From positions 1-22,129 of the forward strand of contig UQMM01000032.1 of assembly GCA_900542165.1 (NCBI GenBank): a stretch of DNA of 22,129 nt, given 5' to 3'. Of the stretch, positions 1-8,731 are shown piece after piece. Position 1 is the stretch's first letter. Each line of letters begins with the position of its first letter. Position numbers and translations under genes: made by a program. The notes under the pieces are model-generated. The model saw only the letters and a list, made by a program, of their open reading frames with translations, was not told the DNA's origin and did no database searches. The DNA is from an uncultured Collinsella sp. GTDB lineage: Bacteria > Actinomycetota > Coriobacteriia > Coriobacteriales > Coriobacteriaceae.

Positions 1-54
1 ACCGCAGGAAGCTTGGATACGCCTAGGCGCGGTCCAAGAAATCGTCCGCACCCC

Positions 55-79
55 CTTCTAGGAACTATTCCACCGCAAC
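55..79. repeat. Short intergenic repeat, copy 1
   Basis: This stretch in the otherwise featureless first 89 bases reads CTTCTAGG-AAC-T-ATTCCA followed by CCGC. A near-identical string, with one inserted T and an A for the T, occurs at 3980-4004 upstream of the GH4 gene. Both copies are intergenic. It could be a regulator-binding site or a small dispersed repeat. Nothing else recognisable was seen in bases 1-89. Confidence 0.4.
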
Positions 80-89
80 TAATAAATGG

Positions 90-845
90 TTAGTTCATGC
101 TGCTTTGGTGGCCGGTTCGACCGGTACCGTTGCGCGTCACGGTTTCATGGAGCAAAAAGAACCCGGGGACCTGTTTGGTCTCGGTGTATTCCATAAGGAT
201 GCCGTCGGCGTTGTAGGTCTGCCCGCGTATAACGGCGAGTGCGTTAAAGTCGTCGAGATCGAGCACGCGCGTATCCTCGGGCGTGGGGTGCTCAATCGTT
301 ACATCGCGTTTGCCCGTGGCAATCTTAATGCCAAGATCTTCTTCGAGGTAACGATAGATCGAGTCGTTGACAATCTCGGGTGTCAGCCCCGGTACTTGTG
401 AGCTTAGGTAATAGGAGTCGTCGGAGCACACGGCTTGTCCGTCTGCATAACGGATGCGTTTGGCGCGTGTGAGCTCACAGCCTTCGGGAAACCCGGTAAT
501 CTTGGAGAGCGCCTTGCTACAGATGAGGAGCTCAAAGACGGTGGTGACAGTCTTGAGCTCAAAGCCTCGGTTGACCGCGATTTCCTTAAAGGTCTCGAGT
601 CCGCCGCCACCACGACTCTTCTCGTCACTGATGTTGCGAATGACGCGCATGCCTTTGCCTTGCTGGGGGAGCACGTAACCATCTGCCGCAAGCATCGAGA
701 TGGCGCGACGGACCGTCATGCGCGAACAGTCAAACAGCTGCGTGAGCTCAGTCTCCGAAGGCAGATAGCTTTGATAGGCGTATGTGCCGTCGTCAATCGA
801 CTGCTTCACGTTGTCATAAATAGTTTGGAAGATGGCTCGCGCCAT
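90..845 (-). CDS. GntR family (HutC/UTRA-type) transcriptional regulator
   Basis: This 251-aa protein has an N-terminal GntR winged helix, residues about 1-70, with the typical LPSETEL, SRMTVRRA and GKG motifs. An effector-binding UTRA domain fills roughly residues 85-240. The subgroup includes TreR-like repressors that sense phosphorylated sugars. The ATG at 845 is preceded by an AGGAG ribosome site about 7 bases away. The gene lies 65 bp downstream of the zinc dehydrogenase on the same strand, so the two are probably one transcript. It most likely represses both that transcript and the divergent PTS/GH4 genes through the TGTCTA/TAGACA sites at 1983-2148. The family assignment is firm; the effector, perhaps an alpha-glucoside 6-phosphate, is inferred from the neighbours. 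Confidence 0.88.
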   Translation of the reverse strand: MARAIFQTIYDNVKQSIDDGTYAYQSYLPSETELTQLFDCSRMTVRRAISMLAADGYVLPQQGKGMRVIRNISDEKSRGGGGLETFKEIAVNRGFELKTVTTVFELLICSKALSKITGFPEGCELTRAKRIRYADGQAVCSDDSYYLSSQVPGLTPEIVNDSIYRYLEEDLGIKIATGKRDVTIEHPTPEDTRVLDLDDFNALAVIRGQTYNADGILMEYTETKQVPGFFLLHETVTRNGTGRTGHQSSMN

Positions 846-910
846 GACGGTCTCCTAGAGCTGGGTGCGCGAGTGGTGGATGAGGACCGCTCGCGCGGGT
901 GTCGATCGAT

Positions 911-1936
911 TTACTTGCTGGGGTCGATTATATATTTACCCATGGCACGCAGGGCCGGGTCTGACAGGATGGCGCCGAGTTCGTCGAGGGAGGCTACCTT
1001 TGCGACCATCGAGGATACGTCGAGCCTGCCAGAGTCGATGAGCTCGAGCGCACGACGCTGCGTATAAGGGTTAATGTAGGACGAAGTAAGCACAAGCTCC
1101 TTCTGGAAGACCTCGAAGGGCTTGACGGTGATTGTCTCATCGGGCTTGGTGAGGCCGAACATCATGACCGTAGCCTTGTGGCCGGCGATCTGGATGGCCT
1201 GCTCGATGGTGACGGGCTTGCCAACACACTCGATAACGACATCGACGTTGCCGACGCCCTCCTGCTTCAGGCGGGCCGGGACGTCCTCGTGGATGGAATC
1301 AATTGCCAGGTCAGCGCCGAGTTTGAGCGCAACCTCGCGCTTGCCTTCGACAGGCTCGAGCAAGACAACCTTGGTGGCGCCGGCGTTTTTAGCAAGCTGC
1401 ATCATGAGCAGACCGATCATGCCACCGCCGATAACGACAACTGTGCTGCCGGGCTTGATGTTGCACATATCGATGCCGTGCAGGCAGCAGGCGACGGGCT
1501 CGGTCATGGCGCCCTGCTCGAAGCTGGTGTGATCGCCCAACTTGTAGACTTGCTGCATATCGACGGAGCAGTACTCGGCAAAGCCGCCGTTAACGGTGGT
1601 GCCGTAACCGGTCATATGCTCGCAGTAGTGGTTGATTCCGTCGCGGCAGGGTTCGCAGCAGCCGCAGGGATGGTTTGGGTCGATGCACACGCGATCGCCC
1701 GGTTTAAAGCCGGTGACATCGCTGCCCACGGCCTCGACAACGCCCGCAAACTCATGACCAAGGATCGTGGGCGGGGTAACGTCGGCCGCACCCTTGTCGC
1801 CTTCATAGATATGCACGTCGGTGCCGCAGACGCCGCAAGCTTTGACGTTGATCAGAACGTCGCGCCTGCCCACGGCCGGCTTTGCCGATTCCTCGACTCT
1901 GAGGTCGTGCTTTCCATAGAAGACCGCGCTTTTCAT
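911..1936 (-). CDS. Zinc-dependent medium-chain alcohol/polyol dehydrogenase
   Basis: This 341-aa protein is a full-length zinc-type medium-chain dehydrogenase. Catalytic zinc ligands are visible as C37 in CGVCGTD and H61-E62 in GHEFAG. The structural zinc set is C91, C94, C97 and C105. A Rossmann glycine motif, GGGMIG near residue 171, binds NAD(P). The family oxidises polyols such as sorbitol, or threonine and related alcohols; sequence alone does not fix the substrate. The ATG at 1936 has AAGGAG 6 bases upstream. It is read away from the alpha-glucoside PTS and appears to be co-transcribed with gntR. A role in processing a polyol or keto-sugar released with the alpha-glucoside is inference. 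Confidence 0.87.
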   Translation of the reverse strand: MKSAVFYGKHDLRVEESAKPAVGRRDVLINVKACGVCGTDVHIYEGDKGAADVTPPTILGHEFAGVVEAVGSDVTGFKPGDRVCIDPNHPCGCCEPCRDGINHYCEHMTGYGTTVNGGFAEYCSVDMQQVYKLGDHTSFEQGAMTEPVACCLHGIDMCNIKPGSTVVVIGGGMIGLLMMQLAKNAGATKVVLLEPVEGKREVALKLGADLAIDSIHEDVPARLKQEGVGNVDVVIECVGKPVTIEQAIQIAGHKATVMMFGLTKPDETITVKPFEVFQKELVLTSSYINPYTQRRALELIDSGRLDVSSMVAKVASLDELGAILSDPALRAMGKYIIDPSK

Positions 1937-1972
1937 GGTGACTCCTTAACGTGGCGGTGAATGTTGTAATGA

Positions 1973-2001
1973 AGTATAGGCATGTCTATAGATATAGACA
2001 A
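1973..2001 (-). promoter_or_regulatory. Promoter of the dehydrogenase-gntR unit
   Basis: On the minus strand TTGTCT (2001-1996) is followed after exactly 17 bases by TATACT (1978-1973), a good sigma-70-type promoter 37 bp ahead of the dehydrogenase start codon. The -35 box and most of the spacer lie inside the operator at 1983-2000, which suggests repression by occlusion. Confidence 0.65.
1983..2000. promoter_or_regulatory. Operator candidate 1 for the GntR regulator
   Basis: Eight-base arms TGTCTATA and TATAGACA are separated by GA, a perfect inverted repeat covering the dehydrogenase promoter. Its TGTCTA/TAGACA half-sites recur at 2005-2016 and 2133-2148, which supports a shared protein ligand. 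Confidence 0.6.
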
Positions 2002-2004
2002 GCA

Positions 2005-2016
2005 CATCTAGACAAG
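2005..2016. promoter_or_regulatory. Operator candidate 2
   Basis: ATCTAGACAAGT is the reverse complement of most of site 3 (ACTTGTCTAGAT), so it looks like a second site for the same regulator. It lies between the two divergent transcription units, close to site 1, where cooperative binding would be possible. Confidence 0.5.
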
Positions 2017-2132
2017 TAGAAAAGAAATTTAAAATGCAGCCATCAGTTATGTCAGATTTAGCAGGCGAAATATTGGACATATACCGTTTACGGCCAATAA
2101 TCAACCGTTTACCGACCGTAGTCTTTATGCTA

Positions 2133-2148
2133 ACTTGTCTAGATAAGT
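2133..2148. promoter_or_regulatory. Operator candidate 3, on the PTS side
   Basis: ACTTGTCTAGATAAGT is a 16-base palindrome with one mismatched pair. It lies about 145 bp upstream of the PTS start codon and probably controls the rightward PTS/GH4 transcript. Two direct ACCGTTTAC copies at 2083-2091 and 2104-2112 precede it; their role is unknown. I could not fix a convincing -35/-10 pair for the PTS gene. Confidence 0.5.
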
Positions 2149-2291
2149 GATGTGATAAAACGTAAGTGCAAGAAGTCAGGGAAGCGGGCCCACCCGTCCT
2201 ATTGCACGAGGTACACGCAAACGGCGCGTCTGCGGTCTCGAGTGAAGCCAAAACCGCAGCGCTCCGAATGAAGAGAGGGGGATTCCCCGTC

Positions 2292-3902
2292 ATGATGCAA
2301 AAGATACAACGTTTCGGCGGTGCAATGTACACGCCTGCAATTCTTTTCGCATTTTCCGGAATCGTCGTCGGCCTGGGTACGTTGTTTACCACCGAGGCGA
2401 TCTTTGGCGAGATGGCCACAGCGGGTCATCTTTGGTTTGATTGCTGGAATGTGCTGCTCCAGGGTGGTTGGACGCTCTTTAACCAGATGCCGTTGCTGTT
2501 TTGCGTAGCGTTGCCAATCTCGCTCGCGAACAAGCAGAACGCTCGCTGCTGCATGGAGGCTTTGGCCATCTACCTTACCTTCAACTACTTTGTAAGCACA
2601 ATCTTGGGGCAGTGGGGCCCTGTCTTTGGTGTTGACTACTCTGTCGAGGCGGGCAGCGGTACTGGTCTTGCCACTATCGCAAGCATCAAAACGCTTGATA
2701 TGGGCATCATGGGCGCGCTTATCATTTCTGGTATCGCCACGATGCTTCACAACAAGTACTTCGACACCGAACTTCCTGAGTGGCTGGGCGTGTTCTCGGG
2801 CTCCGTGTTCATCTATATGATCGGTTTCTTCGTTATGGTTCCGGTCGCTCTTATCGCCTGCCTGGTATGGCCGCATGTTCAGGCTGCTATCGCCGCCTTC
2901 CAGGGATTCATCCTTTCCGCCGGTACGTTTGGCGTGGGCGTCTTTGCTTTCTTCGAGCGCGTGCTGATCCCTACAGGCCTGCACCACTTTATCTATACGC
3001 CGTTCTATTACGACAACGCGGCGGTCAACGGCGGCATCTTTGCTGCTTGGGCCAACATCCTGCCCCAACTGGCTGCCGATCCGAGCATTGCTCTTAAGGA
3101 TGCCGCACCCTGGGCTGCCTATACCTGCCCTGGTTGGACTAAGGTCTTCGGCTCGCTTGGCGTCGCCATTGCGTTTTATATGACCGCCAAACCCGAGCGC
3201 AAGCAGCGCGTCAAGGCTCTGCTGATCCCGGTCACCCTTACCGCTATGCTTTGCGGTATTACCGAGCCGCTTGACTTCACCTTCCTGTTCGTCGCGCCCG
3301 GCCTGTTCGTCGTCCACTGCGTGCTCGGAGCGCTCGGCTGCATGGCTCAAAACCTCCTTGGCGTCGTAGGCATCTTCGACGGCGGCATCATCTCGATGCT
3401 CTCGTGGGACTGGCTGCCCCTTTGGGCCGCACACGGTCTGCAGTACGCCATCTCCATCCTTGTCGGTCTGTGCTTTACCGCCCTTTGGGTCGTGGTCTTC
3501 CGTTTCCTGATCGTCAAGTTCGACTTTAAGACCCCCGGTCGCGAGGATGACGACGTCGAGGTCGAGCTCAAGTCCAAGGCCGACTACAAGCAAAAGCAGA
3601 GCGGTGCTGCTGCTGGCAAATCGGTCGCCCAGAGTAAAGATGATGAGCGCTTGGTGCTTGCCGAGAACATCCTCGATCTGCTCGGTGGCACGGATAACAT
3701 CATCGATGTAACGAACTGCGCTACCCGTCTGCGCGTTAACGTCAAGGACAAGAGCGTCGTTGCACCTGAGGCTTCCTTCAAGGCGATCGGTACGCATGGC
3801 TTGGTGGTCCAAGGTCAGTCAATCCAGGTCATCATCGGCCTTACCGTCCCGCAGGTTCGCGAGAAGTTCGAGAGTCTTCTGAAGTTCGAGAGTCTTCTGT
3901 AA
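2292..3902 (+). CDS. PTS alpha-glucoside/maltose-type EIICB permease
   Basis: This 536-aa membrane permease imports and phosphorylates an alpha-glucoside. The start MMQKIQRFGGAM matches the usual start of GlvC/MalX-type EIIC proteins. A multi-spanning EIIC domain fills residues about 1-420, with the conserved GITEPLDF loop. A charged linker leads to an EIIB domain whose phosphorylated cysteine is C476 in DVTNCATRLRV. There is no EIIA domain, so a separate EIIA must supply the phosphate. The reading frame is open further upstream from a GTG at 2166, but the ATG at 2292 is preferred because GAGAGGGGGA precedes it at good spacing and the family start matches. The C-terminus ends in a duplicated six-residue KFESLL, described separately. 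The GH4 hydrolase is next downstream. Confidence 0.9.
   Translation: MMQKIQRFGGAMYTPAILFAFSGIVVGLGTLFTTEAIFGEMATAGHLWFDCWNVLLQGGWTLFNQMPLLFCVALPISLANKQNARCCMEALAIYLTFNYFVSTILGQWGPVFGVDYSVEAGSGTGLATIASIKTLDMGIMGALIISGIATMLHNKYFDTELPEWLGVFSGSVFIYMIGFFVMVPVALIACLVWPHVQAAIAAFQGFILSAGTFGVGVFAFFERVLIPTGLHHFIYTPFYYDNAAVNGGIFAAWANILPQLAADPSIALKDAAPWAAYTCPGWTKVFGSLGVAIAFYMTAKPERKQRVKALLIPVTLTAMLCGITEPLDFTFLFVAPGLFVVHCVLGALGCMAQNLLGVVGIFDGGIISMLSWDWLPLWAAHGLQYAISILVGLCFTALWVVVFRFLIVKFDFKTPGREDDDVEVELKSKADYKQKQSGAAAGKSVAQSKDDERLVLAENILDLLGGTDNIIDVTNCATRLRVNVKDKSVVAPEASFKAIGTHGLVVQGQSIQVIIGLTVPQVREKFESLLKFESLL
3864..3899 (+). repeat. Exact 18-bp tandem duplication at the PTS C-terminus
   Basis: Two back-to-back identical copies of AAGTTCGAGAGTCTTCTG occupy 3864-3881 and 3882-3899, directly before the TAA. 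They encode KFESLL twice. The identity suggests a recent slippage event that keeps the frame. Confidence 0.95.
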
Positions 3903-3920
3903 ATCATCGTCCATCGAAAC

Positions 3921-3960
3921 AATCGGCCTTGCAGAGCCGGTATGCACCGCAAGGCCGATT
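3921..3960. other. Intergenic hairpin between PTS and GH4 genes
   Basis: Perfect 12-base arms AATCGGCCTTGC and GCAAGGCCGATT flank a 16-base loop. No T-tract follows, so it is a poor intrinsic terminator. It may stabilise the upstream message or attenuate read-through into the GH4 gene. Confidence 0.6.
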
Positions 3961-3979
3961 CTAGAGATAAAAAACTCCA

Positions 3980-4004
3980 CTTCTAGGTAACAATTCCAAA
4001 CCGC
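3980..4004. repeat. Short intergenic repeat, copy 2
   Basis: CTTCTAGG-TAAC-A-ATTCCA followed by AACCGC matches the string at 55-79 with only small differences. It sits 55 bp ahead of the GH4 start codon, where a regulatory role would be plausible. Confidence 0.4.
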
Positions 4005-4058
4005 GCAAGGCCGCGTGCGGGGACGGATTGAGCAAGCGGCCAGAATGAGGAGGACATC

Positions 4059-5402
4059 ATGTCCAAGAAGAACTATGCCGTGACCATTGCCGGCGGTGGC
4101 TCCACCTTCACCCCGGGCATTGCCCTGATGCTGCTCGAGGAGCGCGACCGCTTCCCGGTCAACAAGGTGACCTTCTATGACAACAACGCCGAGCGCCAGG
4201 AGATCGTTGCCAAGGCGTGCGAGATCTACTTCCACGAGAACGCTCCCGAGGTTGAGTTCAACTACACCACCGACCCCGAAACCGCTTTTACCGGCACTGA
4301 CTTCGTCCTTGCTCACATCCGCGTGGGTCTGTACGCCATGCGCGAGCTCGACGAGAAGATCCCCCTCAAGTACGGCTGCGTTGGTCAGGAGACCTGCGGC
4401 GCCGGCGGCATCGCCTACGGTATGCGCTCCATCGGCGGTGTCATCGAGATCCTGGACTACATGGAGAAGTACAGCCCCAACGCCTGGATGCTCAACTACT
4501 CCAACCCCGCGGCTATCGTCGCAGAGGCTTGCCGCGTGCTGCGTCCCAACAGCCGCATCATCAACATCTGTGACATGCCGATCGACCTCATGGATAAGAT
4601 GAGCCGTATGTGCGGCATCAAGGATCGTCGCGAGCTGCAGTACAGCTACTACGGCCTCAACCACTTTGGTTGGTGGAGCAAGATCTACGACAAGGAGGGT
4701 AACGACCTCATGCCGCAGATCAAGGAGCACATGGCAAAGAACGGCTACTTGGACGGCATTGAGCACGAGGCCGGTAAGGAGCAGCACGTCGAGGAGAGCT
4801 GGATTCACACCTTCGGCAAGGCCAAGGATGTCTATGCTGTCGATCCCGAGACGATTCCCAACACCTACCTCAAGTACTACCTGTACCCGGACTATGTCGT
4901 CGAGACGTCTGACCCCAACTACACTCGCGCCAATGAGGTTATGGACGGCCGCGAGAAGAAGGTCTTTGGCGCTTGCCGCGACATCATCGCCAAGGGTACT
5001 GCCAAGGACGGCGGCTTTGAGCCCGACGTACACGCCAACTACATCGTCGACCTTGCCTGCGCGCTGGCCGAGAATACGCTCGAGCGCTTCCTGCTGATCG
5101 TCCCCAACGATGGCGCTGTGCCCAACTTCGACCCGACGGCCATGGTCGAGGTGCCTTGCATCGTCGGTTCCAACGGCTTTGAGAAGATCTGCCAGGGCCC
5201 GATCCCGCAGTTCCAGAAGGGCCTGATGGAGCAGCAGGTTTCCGTCGAGAAGCTCGTTGTCCAGGCTTGGGTCGAGGGCAGCTACCAGAAGCTCTGGCAG
5301 GCACTCACGCTCTCCAAGACCATTCCTTCGGCAAGTGTTGCTAAGCAGATCCTGGACGAGCTCATCGAGGCCAACAAGGATTTCTGGCCCGAGCTTAAGT
5401 AA
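4059..5402 (+). CDS. GH4 family 6-phospho-alpha-glucosidase
   Basis: This 447-aa enzyme has the normal length for glycoside hydrolase family 4, which uses NAD+ and a divalent metal (usually Mn2+) for redox-assisted hydrolysis. Visible motifs are the nucleotide-binding GGGSTFTPG (12-20), QETCGAGG (110-117), NYSNPA (146-151), CDMP (171-174) and NHFGW (201-205). In this family CDMP marks 6-phospho-alpha-glucosidases, while beta-specific members carry CN(I/V)P. It would cleave the phosphorylated disaccharide delivered by the upstream PTS into glucose 6-phosphate and glucose. GAGGAGG lies just before the ATG. The 156-bp gap to the PTS gene holds a hairpin but no terminator, so co-transcription is likely. 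Confidence 0.92.
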   Translation: MSKKNYAVTIAGGGSTFTPGIALMLLEERDRFPVNKVTFYDNNAERQEIVAKACEIYFHENAPEVEFNYTTDPETAFTGTDFVLAHIRVGLYAMRELDEKIPLKYGCVGQETCGAGGIAYGMRSIGGVIEILDYMEKYSPNAWMLNYSNPAAIVAEACRVLRPNSRIINICDMPIDLMDKMSRMCGIKDRRELQYSYYGLNHFGWWSKIYDKEGNDLMPQIKEHMAKNGYLDGIEHEAGKEQHVEESWIHTFGKAKDVYAVDPETIPNTYLKYYLYPDYVVETSDPNYTRANEVMDGREKKVFGACRDIIAKGTAKDGGFEPDVHANYIVDLACALAENTLERFLLIVPNDGAVPNFDPTAMVEVPCIVGSNGFEKICQGPIPQFQKGLMEQQVSVEKLVVQAWVEGSYQKLWQALTLSKTIPSASVAKQILDELIEANKDFWPELK

Positions 5403-5442
5403 GGACTGCTGTCTCGAACTCTCACGCATCTCTGCTTCATTT

Positions 5443-5486
5443 GCGCCGCCGCGGTGTCCGGATTCGCCCGGATGCTGCGGCGGCGC
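5443..5486. other. GC-rich hairpin ahead of ychF
   Basis: Ten-base arms GCGCCGCCGC (5443-5452) and GCGGCGGCGC (5477-5486) are perfectly complementary, with a nested TCCG/CGGA pair inside. It could terminate the GH4 transcript, although no T-tract follows. It directly abuts the candidate -10 box of ychF. Confidence 0.5.
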
Positions 5487-5492
5487 TATACT
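5487..5492 (+). promoter_or_regulatory. Candidate -10 box for ychF
   Basis: TATACT lies 38 bp ahead of the ychF start. The -35 region falls within the preceding hairpin and is not recognisable, so this is only a tentative promoter. Confidence 0.35.
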
Positions 5493-5529
5493 TATACGGT
5501 TTGAAGTACCTGTACCAAAAGGAGCTGTC

Positions 5530-6606
<1,077 letters not shown>

Positions 6607-6617
6607 GGACGACGCGC

Positions 6618-7001
6618 ATGTTTAAATATGGCAAAAAAGCTGGCTACATGGGCATCGCGCTGCTGGTGCTTGCGGTGATTCCGCTGGTGGTTGCAGCGTG
6701 TGTTATTCCCAACATTGGTCCCGAGGTGGCAACGAAGTTTAATGCCGCCGGCGAGGTGACGCGCTGGGGCAAGAGCTACGAGCTGCTGGCGCTACCGGTG
6801 CTCAACCTGCTGCTGAGCGTGGCGACGTACTTTACGGCGGGACGCCAGGCCAAGAACAATGAGGACTCTGCCGCCATGGCGCGCATCGTGTGCGAGCGCT
6901 ACCTGCGCAACGGTTGCATCACGGGTGTGTTCCTCAACGTGATCAACGTCTACTTTATGTACTCGGCGATTACCGGAACGGGCTTTGGCTTTGGTTTCTA
7001 G
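6618..7001 (+). CDS. DUF1648 domain small membrane protein
   Basis: This 127-aa protein has a hydrophobic segment at residues about 12-32, then the VATKFNAAGEVTRWGKS stretch typical of DUF1648, then further membrane segments around 54-72 and 99-120. DUF1648 occurs alone or in SdpI-like immunity proteins; its biochemical role is unknown. An AAGGACG ribosome site precedes the ATG, which lies 11 bp after ychF, so it is probably co-transcribed with it. The end is a glycine/phenylalanine-rich tail. Confidence is high that it is a real gene and moderate for the domain. Confidence 0.8.
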   Translation: MFKYGKKAGYMGIALLVLAVIPLVVAACVIPNIGPEVATKFNAAGEVTRWGKSYELLALPVLNLLLSVATYFTAGRQAKNNEDSAAMARIVCERYLRNGCITGVFLNVINVYFMYSAITGTGFGFGF

Positions 7002-7010
7002 CTTGTCCTT

Positions 7011-7400
7011 TTAGGCAACGAGCCTGCACGCATATTCAATGGCTGCTGCGAGGCCGCCGCTCGATCGTGGTTGAAAGACCATGTCAGCGGCGGTCTCGTT
7101 TTCGTATCCGGCGCCACGAAGGGCGAGTGCGATGCCGGCTTCTAGAAGGAGCGGCAGGCCGTGTTGGCTGGTTGCGATTACGGCAGCCTGATTGAGCGGG
7201 CAGCTGTGCGCTTGGCATTGGATGGCAAGTTCACCTTGCGCCGGGCAAGGGACCAGAACGGCGGCGACGCGACTTGATAGCAATGAAAATGCTGTGCGCT
7301 CATCGGGCGAAAGGCATTCTGCTTCAACGACGACGAGCTTGGGCGGTGCGCTGTTTGTGCGAAGCGTGGCTCGGTACATGCGGACCGAAGAACCCGACAT
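7011..7400 (-). CDS. Unknown 129-aa protein
   Basis: I do not recognise this 129-aa protein. It has a soluble, alanine-rich composition, with cysteines in VPCP and QAHSCPLN around residues 58-80 and a segment, ATSQHGLPLLLEAGIALAL, that looks helical. The ATG at 7400 is preferred over an upstream TTG at 7424 because AGGAG precedes it by 8 bases. It is divergent from the small Xre regulator, and a 26-bp palindrome lies between them, so that regulator likely controls it. It converges on the DUF1648 gene, leaving only 9 bp between stop codons. A role in a two-gene module with the regulator is inference. Confidence 0.65.
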   Translation of the reverse strand: MSGSSVRMYRATLRTNSAPPKLVVVEAECLSPDERTAFSLLSSRVAAVLVPCPAQGELAIQCQAHSCPLNQAAVIATSQHGLPLLLEAGIALALRGAGYENETAADMVFQPRSSGGLAAAIEYACRLVA

Positions 7401-7422
7401 AGAAAACTCCTGTATATTCGGC

Positions 7423-7448
7423 AAAACGTAAACTATAGTTTACGTTTT
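7423..7448. promoter_or_regulatory. Perfect 26-bp palindromic operator candidate
   Basis: The sequence is fully self-complementary, each arm being AAAACGTAAACTA from its own 5' end. Its centre, CTATAG, gives a TATAGT -10-like box on each strand (7434-7439 on plus, 7437-7432 on minus). Binding of a dimer here would close both divergent genes. The -35 boxes are weak on both sides. Confidence 0.7.
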
Positions 7449-7476
7449 TGTTTTGCTCCATTTCAAACTCGTCTGC

Positions 7477-7695
7477 ATGAATGAGCATGCGAAACAGATT
7501 CTTGGCGAGCGAGTTGAGCGGACGCGCAAGGCCCTTGGTATCTCCAAGGTCGATTTTTGCGTGGCGACAGGAATCAGCCGACCCTACCTCGACCGAATCG
7601 AAGATGGGACGGCAAATTTCACGCTCAAGGTTTTATTTAAGATCGCGCCCGCGCTTGGCATGACGGTATCGGAGCTTCTCGAGGGCATCGAATAG
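7477..7695 (+). CDS. Small Xre/Cro-type helix-turn-helix regulator
   Basis: This protein of about 72 aa is essentially one HTH_3 domain. RVERTRKALGISKVDFC forms the first helices, TGISRPYLDRIEDG the recognition helix, and LKVLFKIAPALGMTVSELL the end of the fold. The ATG at 7477 is chosen; a TTG at 7453 would add eight residues and overlap the leader. No good ribosome site is seen before either start, so a short or leaderless message is possible. It is likely autoregulated through the palindrome at 7423-7448. The partner and signal are unknown. Confidence 0.75.
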   Translation: MNEHAKQILGERVERTRKALGISKVDFCVATGISRPYLDRIEDGTANFTLKVLFKIAPALGMTVSELLEGIE

Positions 7696-7717
7696 GGGAT
7701 ACCCGTCGAAAACTGAA

Positions 7718-8731
7718 TTACACCATCGGGATACGGTCGTGATTGACTTGGCTGTAGAACAGGCGTTGAATCTCTGCCGCATCACGTGACTGGCCGAGTG
7801 CCCACATGGTTTTGGCCACGAGCGTCTCGGTGGTCATATCGTCGCCGCGTAGAATGCCCGGATGGTCGGCGTAGGCACGGCCGACCTCATAAACACCCAA
7901 ATCGAGGCCCTCCTCGGGGACCTGTGTGGTCATAACGACGGTGCGACCCGAATTGACCCAGCGGAAAATTGCCTCTTGGAATGACTCGCCGGACTCGCCA
8001 AACTCGGGGATACCGCCAATGCCAAAGGTCTCCAGAATCACGGCGTCGTAGCTATCGGCAAGGGCGTCAAGGATACCCGGGTTTACGCCGGGCGTCAGCT
8101 TAAGGACAAACACGCGCGGGTCGATGCTGTCGTAGAAACGCACCGGGTTTTCGCCCTGATGCGTGCCGTGAAGCCCGTTGCGCACGATGCGGTCGTTGCG
8201 GATGTAGGCAATGGGCGGATAGTTGACGCTAATGAACGCGTTAAAGCTCATGGTGCGCTGCTTGCGGGCGCGCGTACCGGCAATGGCGACGCCGCCAAAC
8301 ACGATAGAGACGTCGTGCGAATGCTCATCGAGCGCATAGAGCAGGCTCTGGTACAGATTGAGTTTGGCGTCAGTAAAAGGGTTGCCCATGGGCTTTTGCG
8401 AGCCGGTGAGTACGATGGGCTTGGGACTGTCCTGAATCAGATAGGAAAGCGCTGCCGCGGTGTAGCTCATGGTGTCGGTGCCGTGCAGAATCACGAAGCC
8501 GTCGTGGTCGGCATAACCCTCGACGATGACGTCGCGGATACGCATCCAGTCACTCGGGCGCATGTTGGTGCTGTCGATGTTCATGGGCTGCACGACGTCG
8601 AGCTCGCAGAGGCCCGAGATCTCGGGGACGCTCTGGGCGAGCTCCTCACCGGTCAGGGCGGGGGAGAGGCCGTTGCCGTCCTCGGTCGATGCGATGGTGC
8701 CGCCCGTGGCGATGAGAAGGATGCGCTTCAT
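7718..8731 (-). CDS. ansA: L-asparaginase, type I (cytoplasmic)
   Basis: This 337-aa enzyme converts asparagine to aspartate and ammonia. The two catalytic threonine motifs are clear: GGTIAS (10-15) with T12, and HGTDTMSYTA (83-92) with T85-D86. There is no signal peptide, since MKRILLIATGG begins the catalytic fold directly, which points to the cytoplasmic type. The ATG at 8731 is chosen because the frame upstream to 8803 does not resemble the family and TAGGAA lies about 9 bases ahead. It stands alone, convergent with the small Xre regulator and divergent from guaA. Confidence 0.92.
   Translation of the reverse strand: MKRILLIATGGTIASTEDGNGLSPALTGEELAQSVPEISGLCELDVVQPMNIDSTNMRPSDWMRIRDVIVEGYADHDGFVILHGTDTMSYTAAALSYLIQDSPKPIVLTGSQKPMGNPFTDAKLNLYQSLLYALDEHSHDVSIVFGGVAIAGTRARKQRTMSFNAFISVNYPPIAYIRNDRIVRNGLHGTHQGENPVRFYDSIDPRVFVLKLTPGVNPGILDALADSYDAVILETFGIGGIPEFGESGESFQEAIFRWVNSGRTVVMTTQVPEEGLDLGVYEVGRAYADHPGILRGDDMTTETLVAKTMWALGQSRDAAEIQRLFYSQVNHDRIPMV

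Noticed and set aside
2166..2291. Upstream extension of the PTS gene from a GTG at 2166
   Set aside because: The 42 extra residues resemble nothing in EIIC proteins. The ATG at 2292 matches the family start and has a ribosome site.
3921..3960. Hairpin between PTS and GH4 as a rho-independent terminator
   Set aside because: There is no T-tract on either strand, so it is listed as a hairpin of unknown role.
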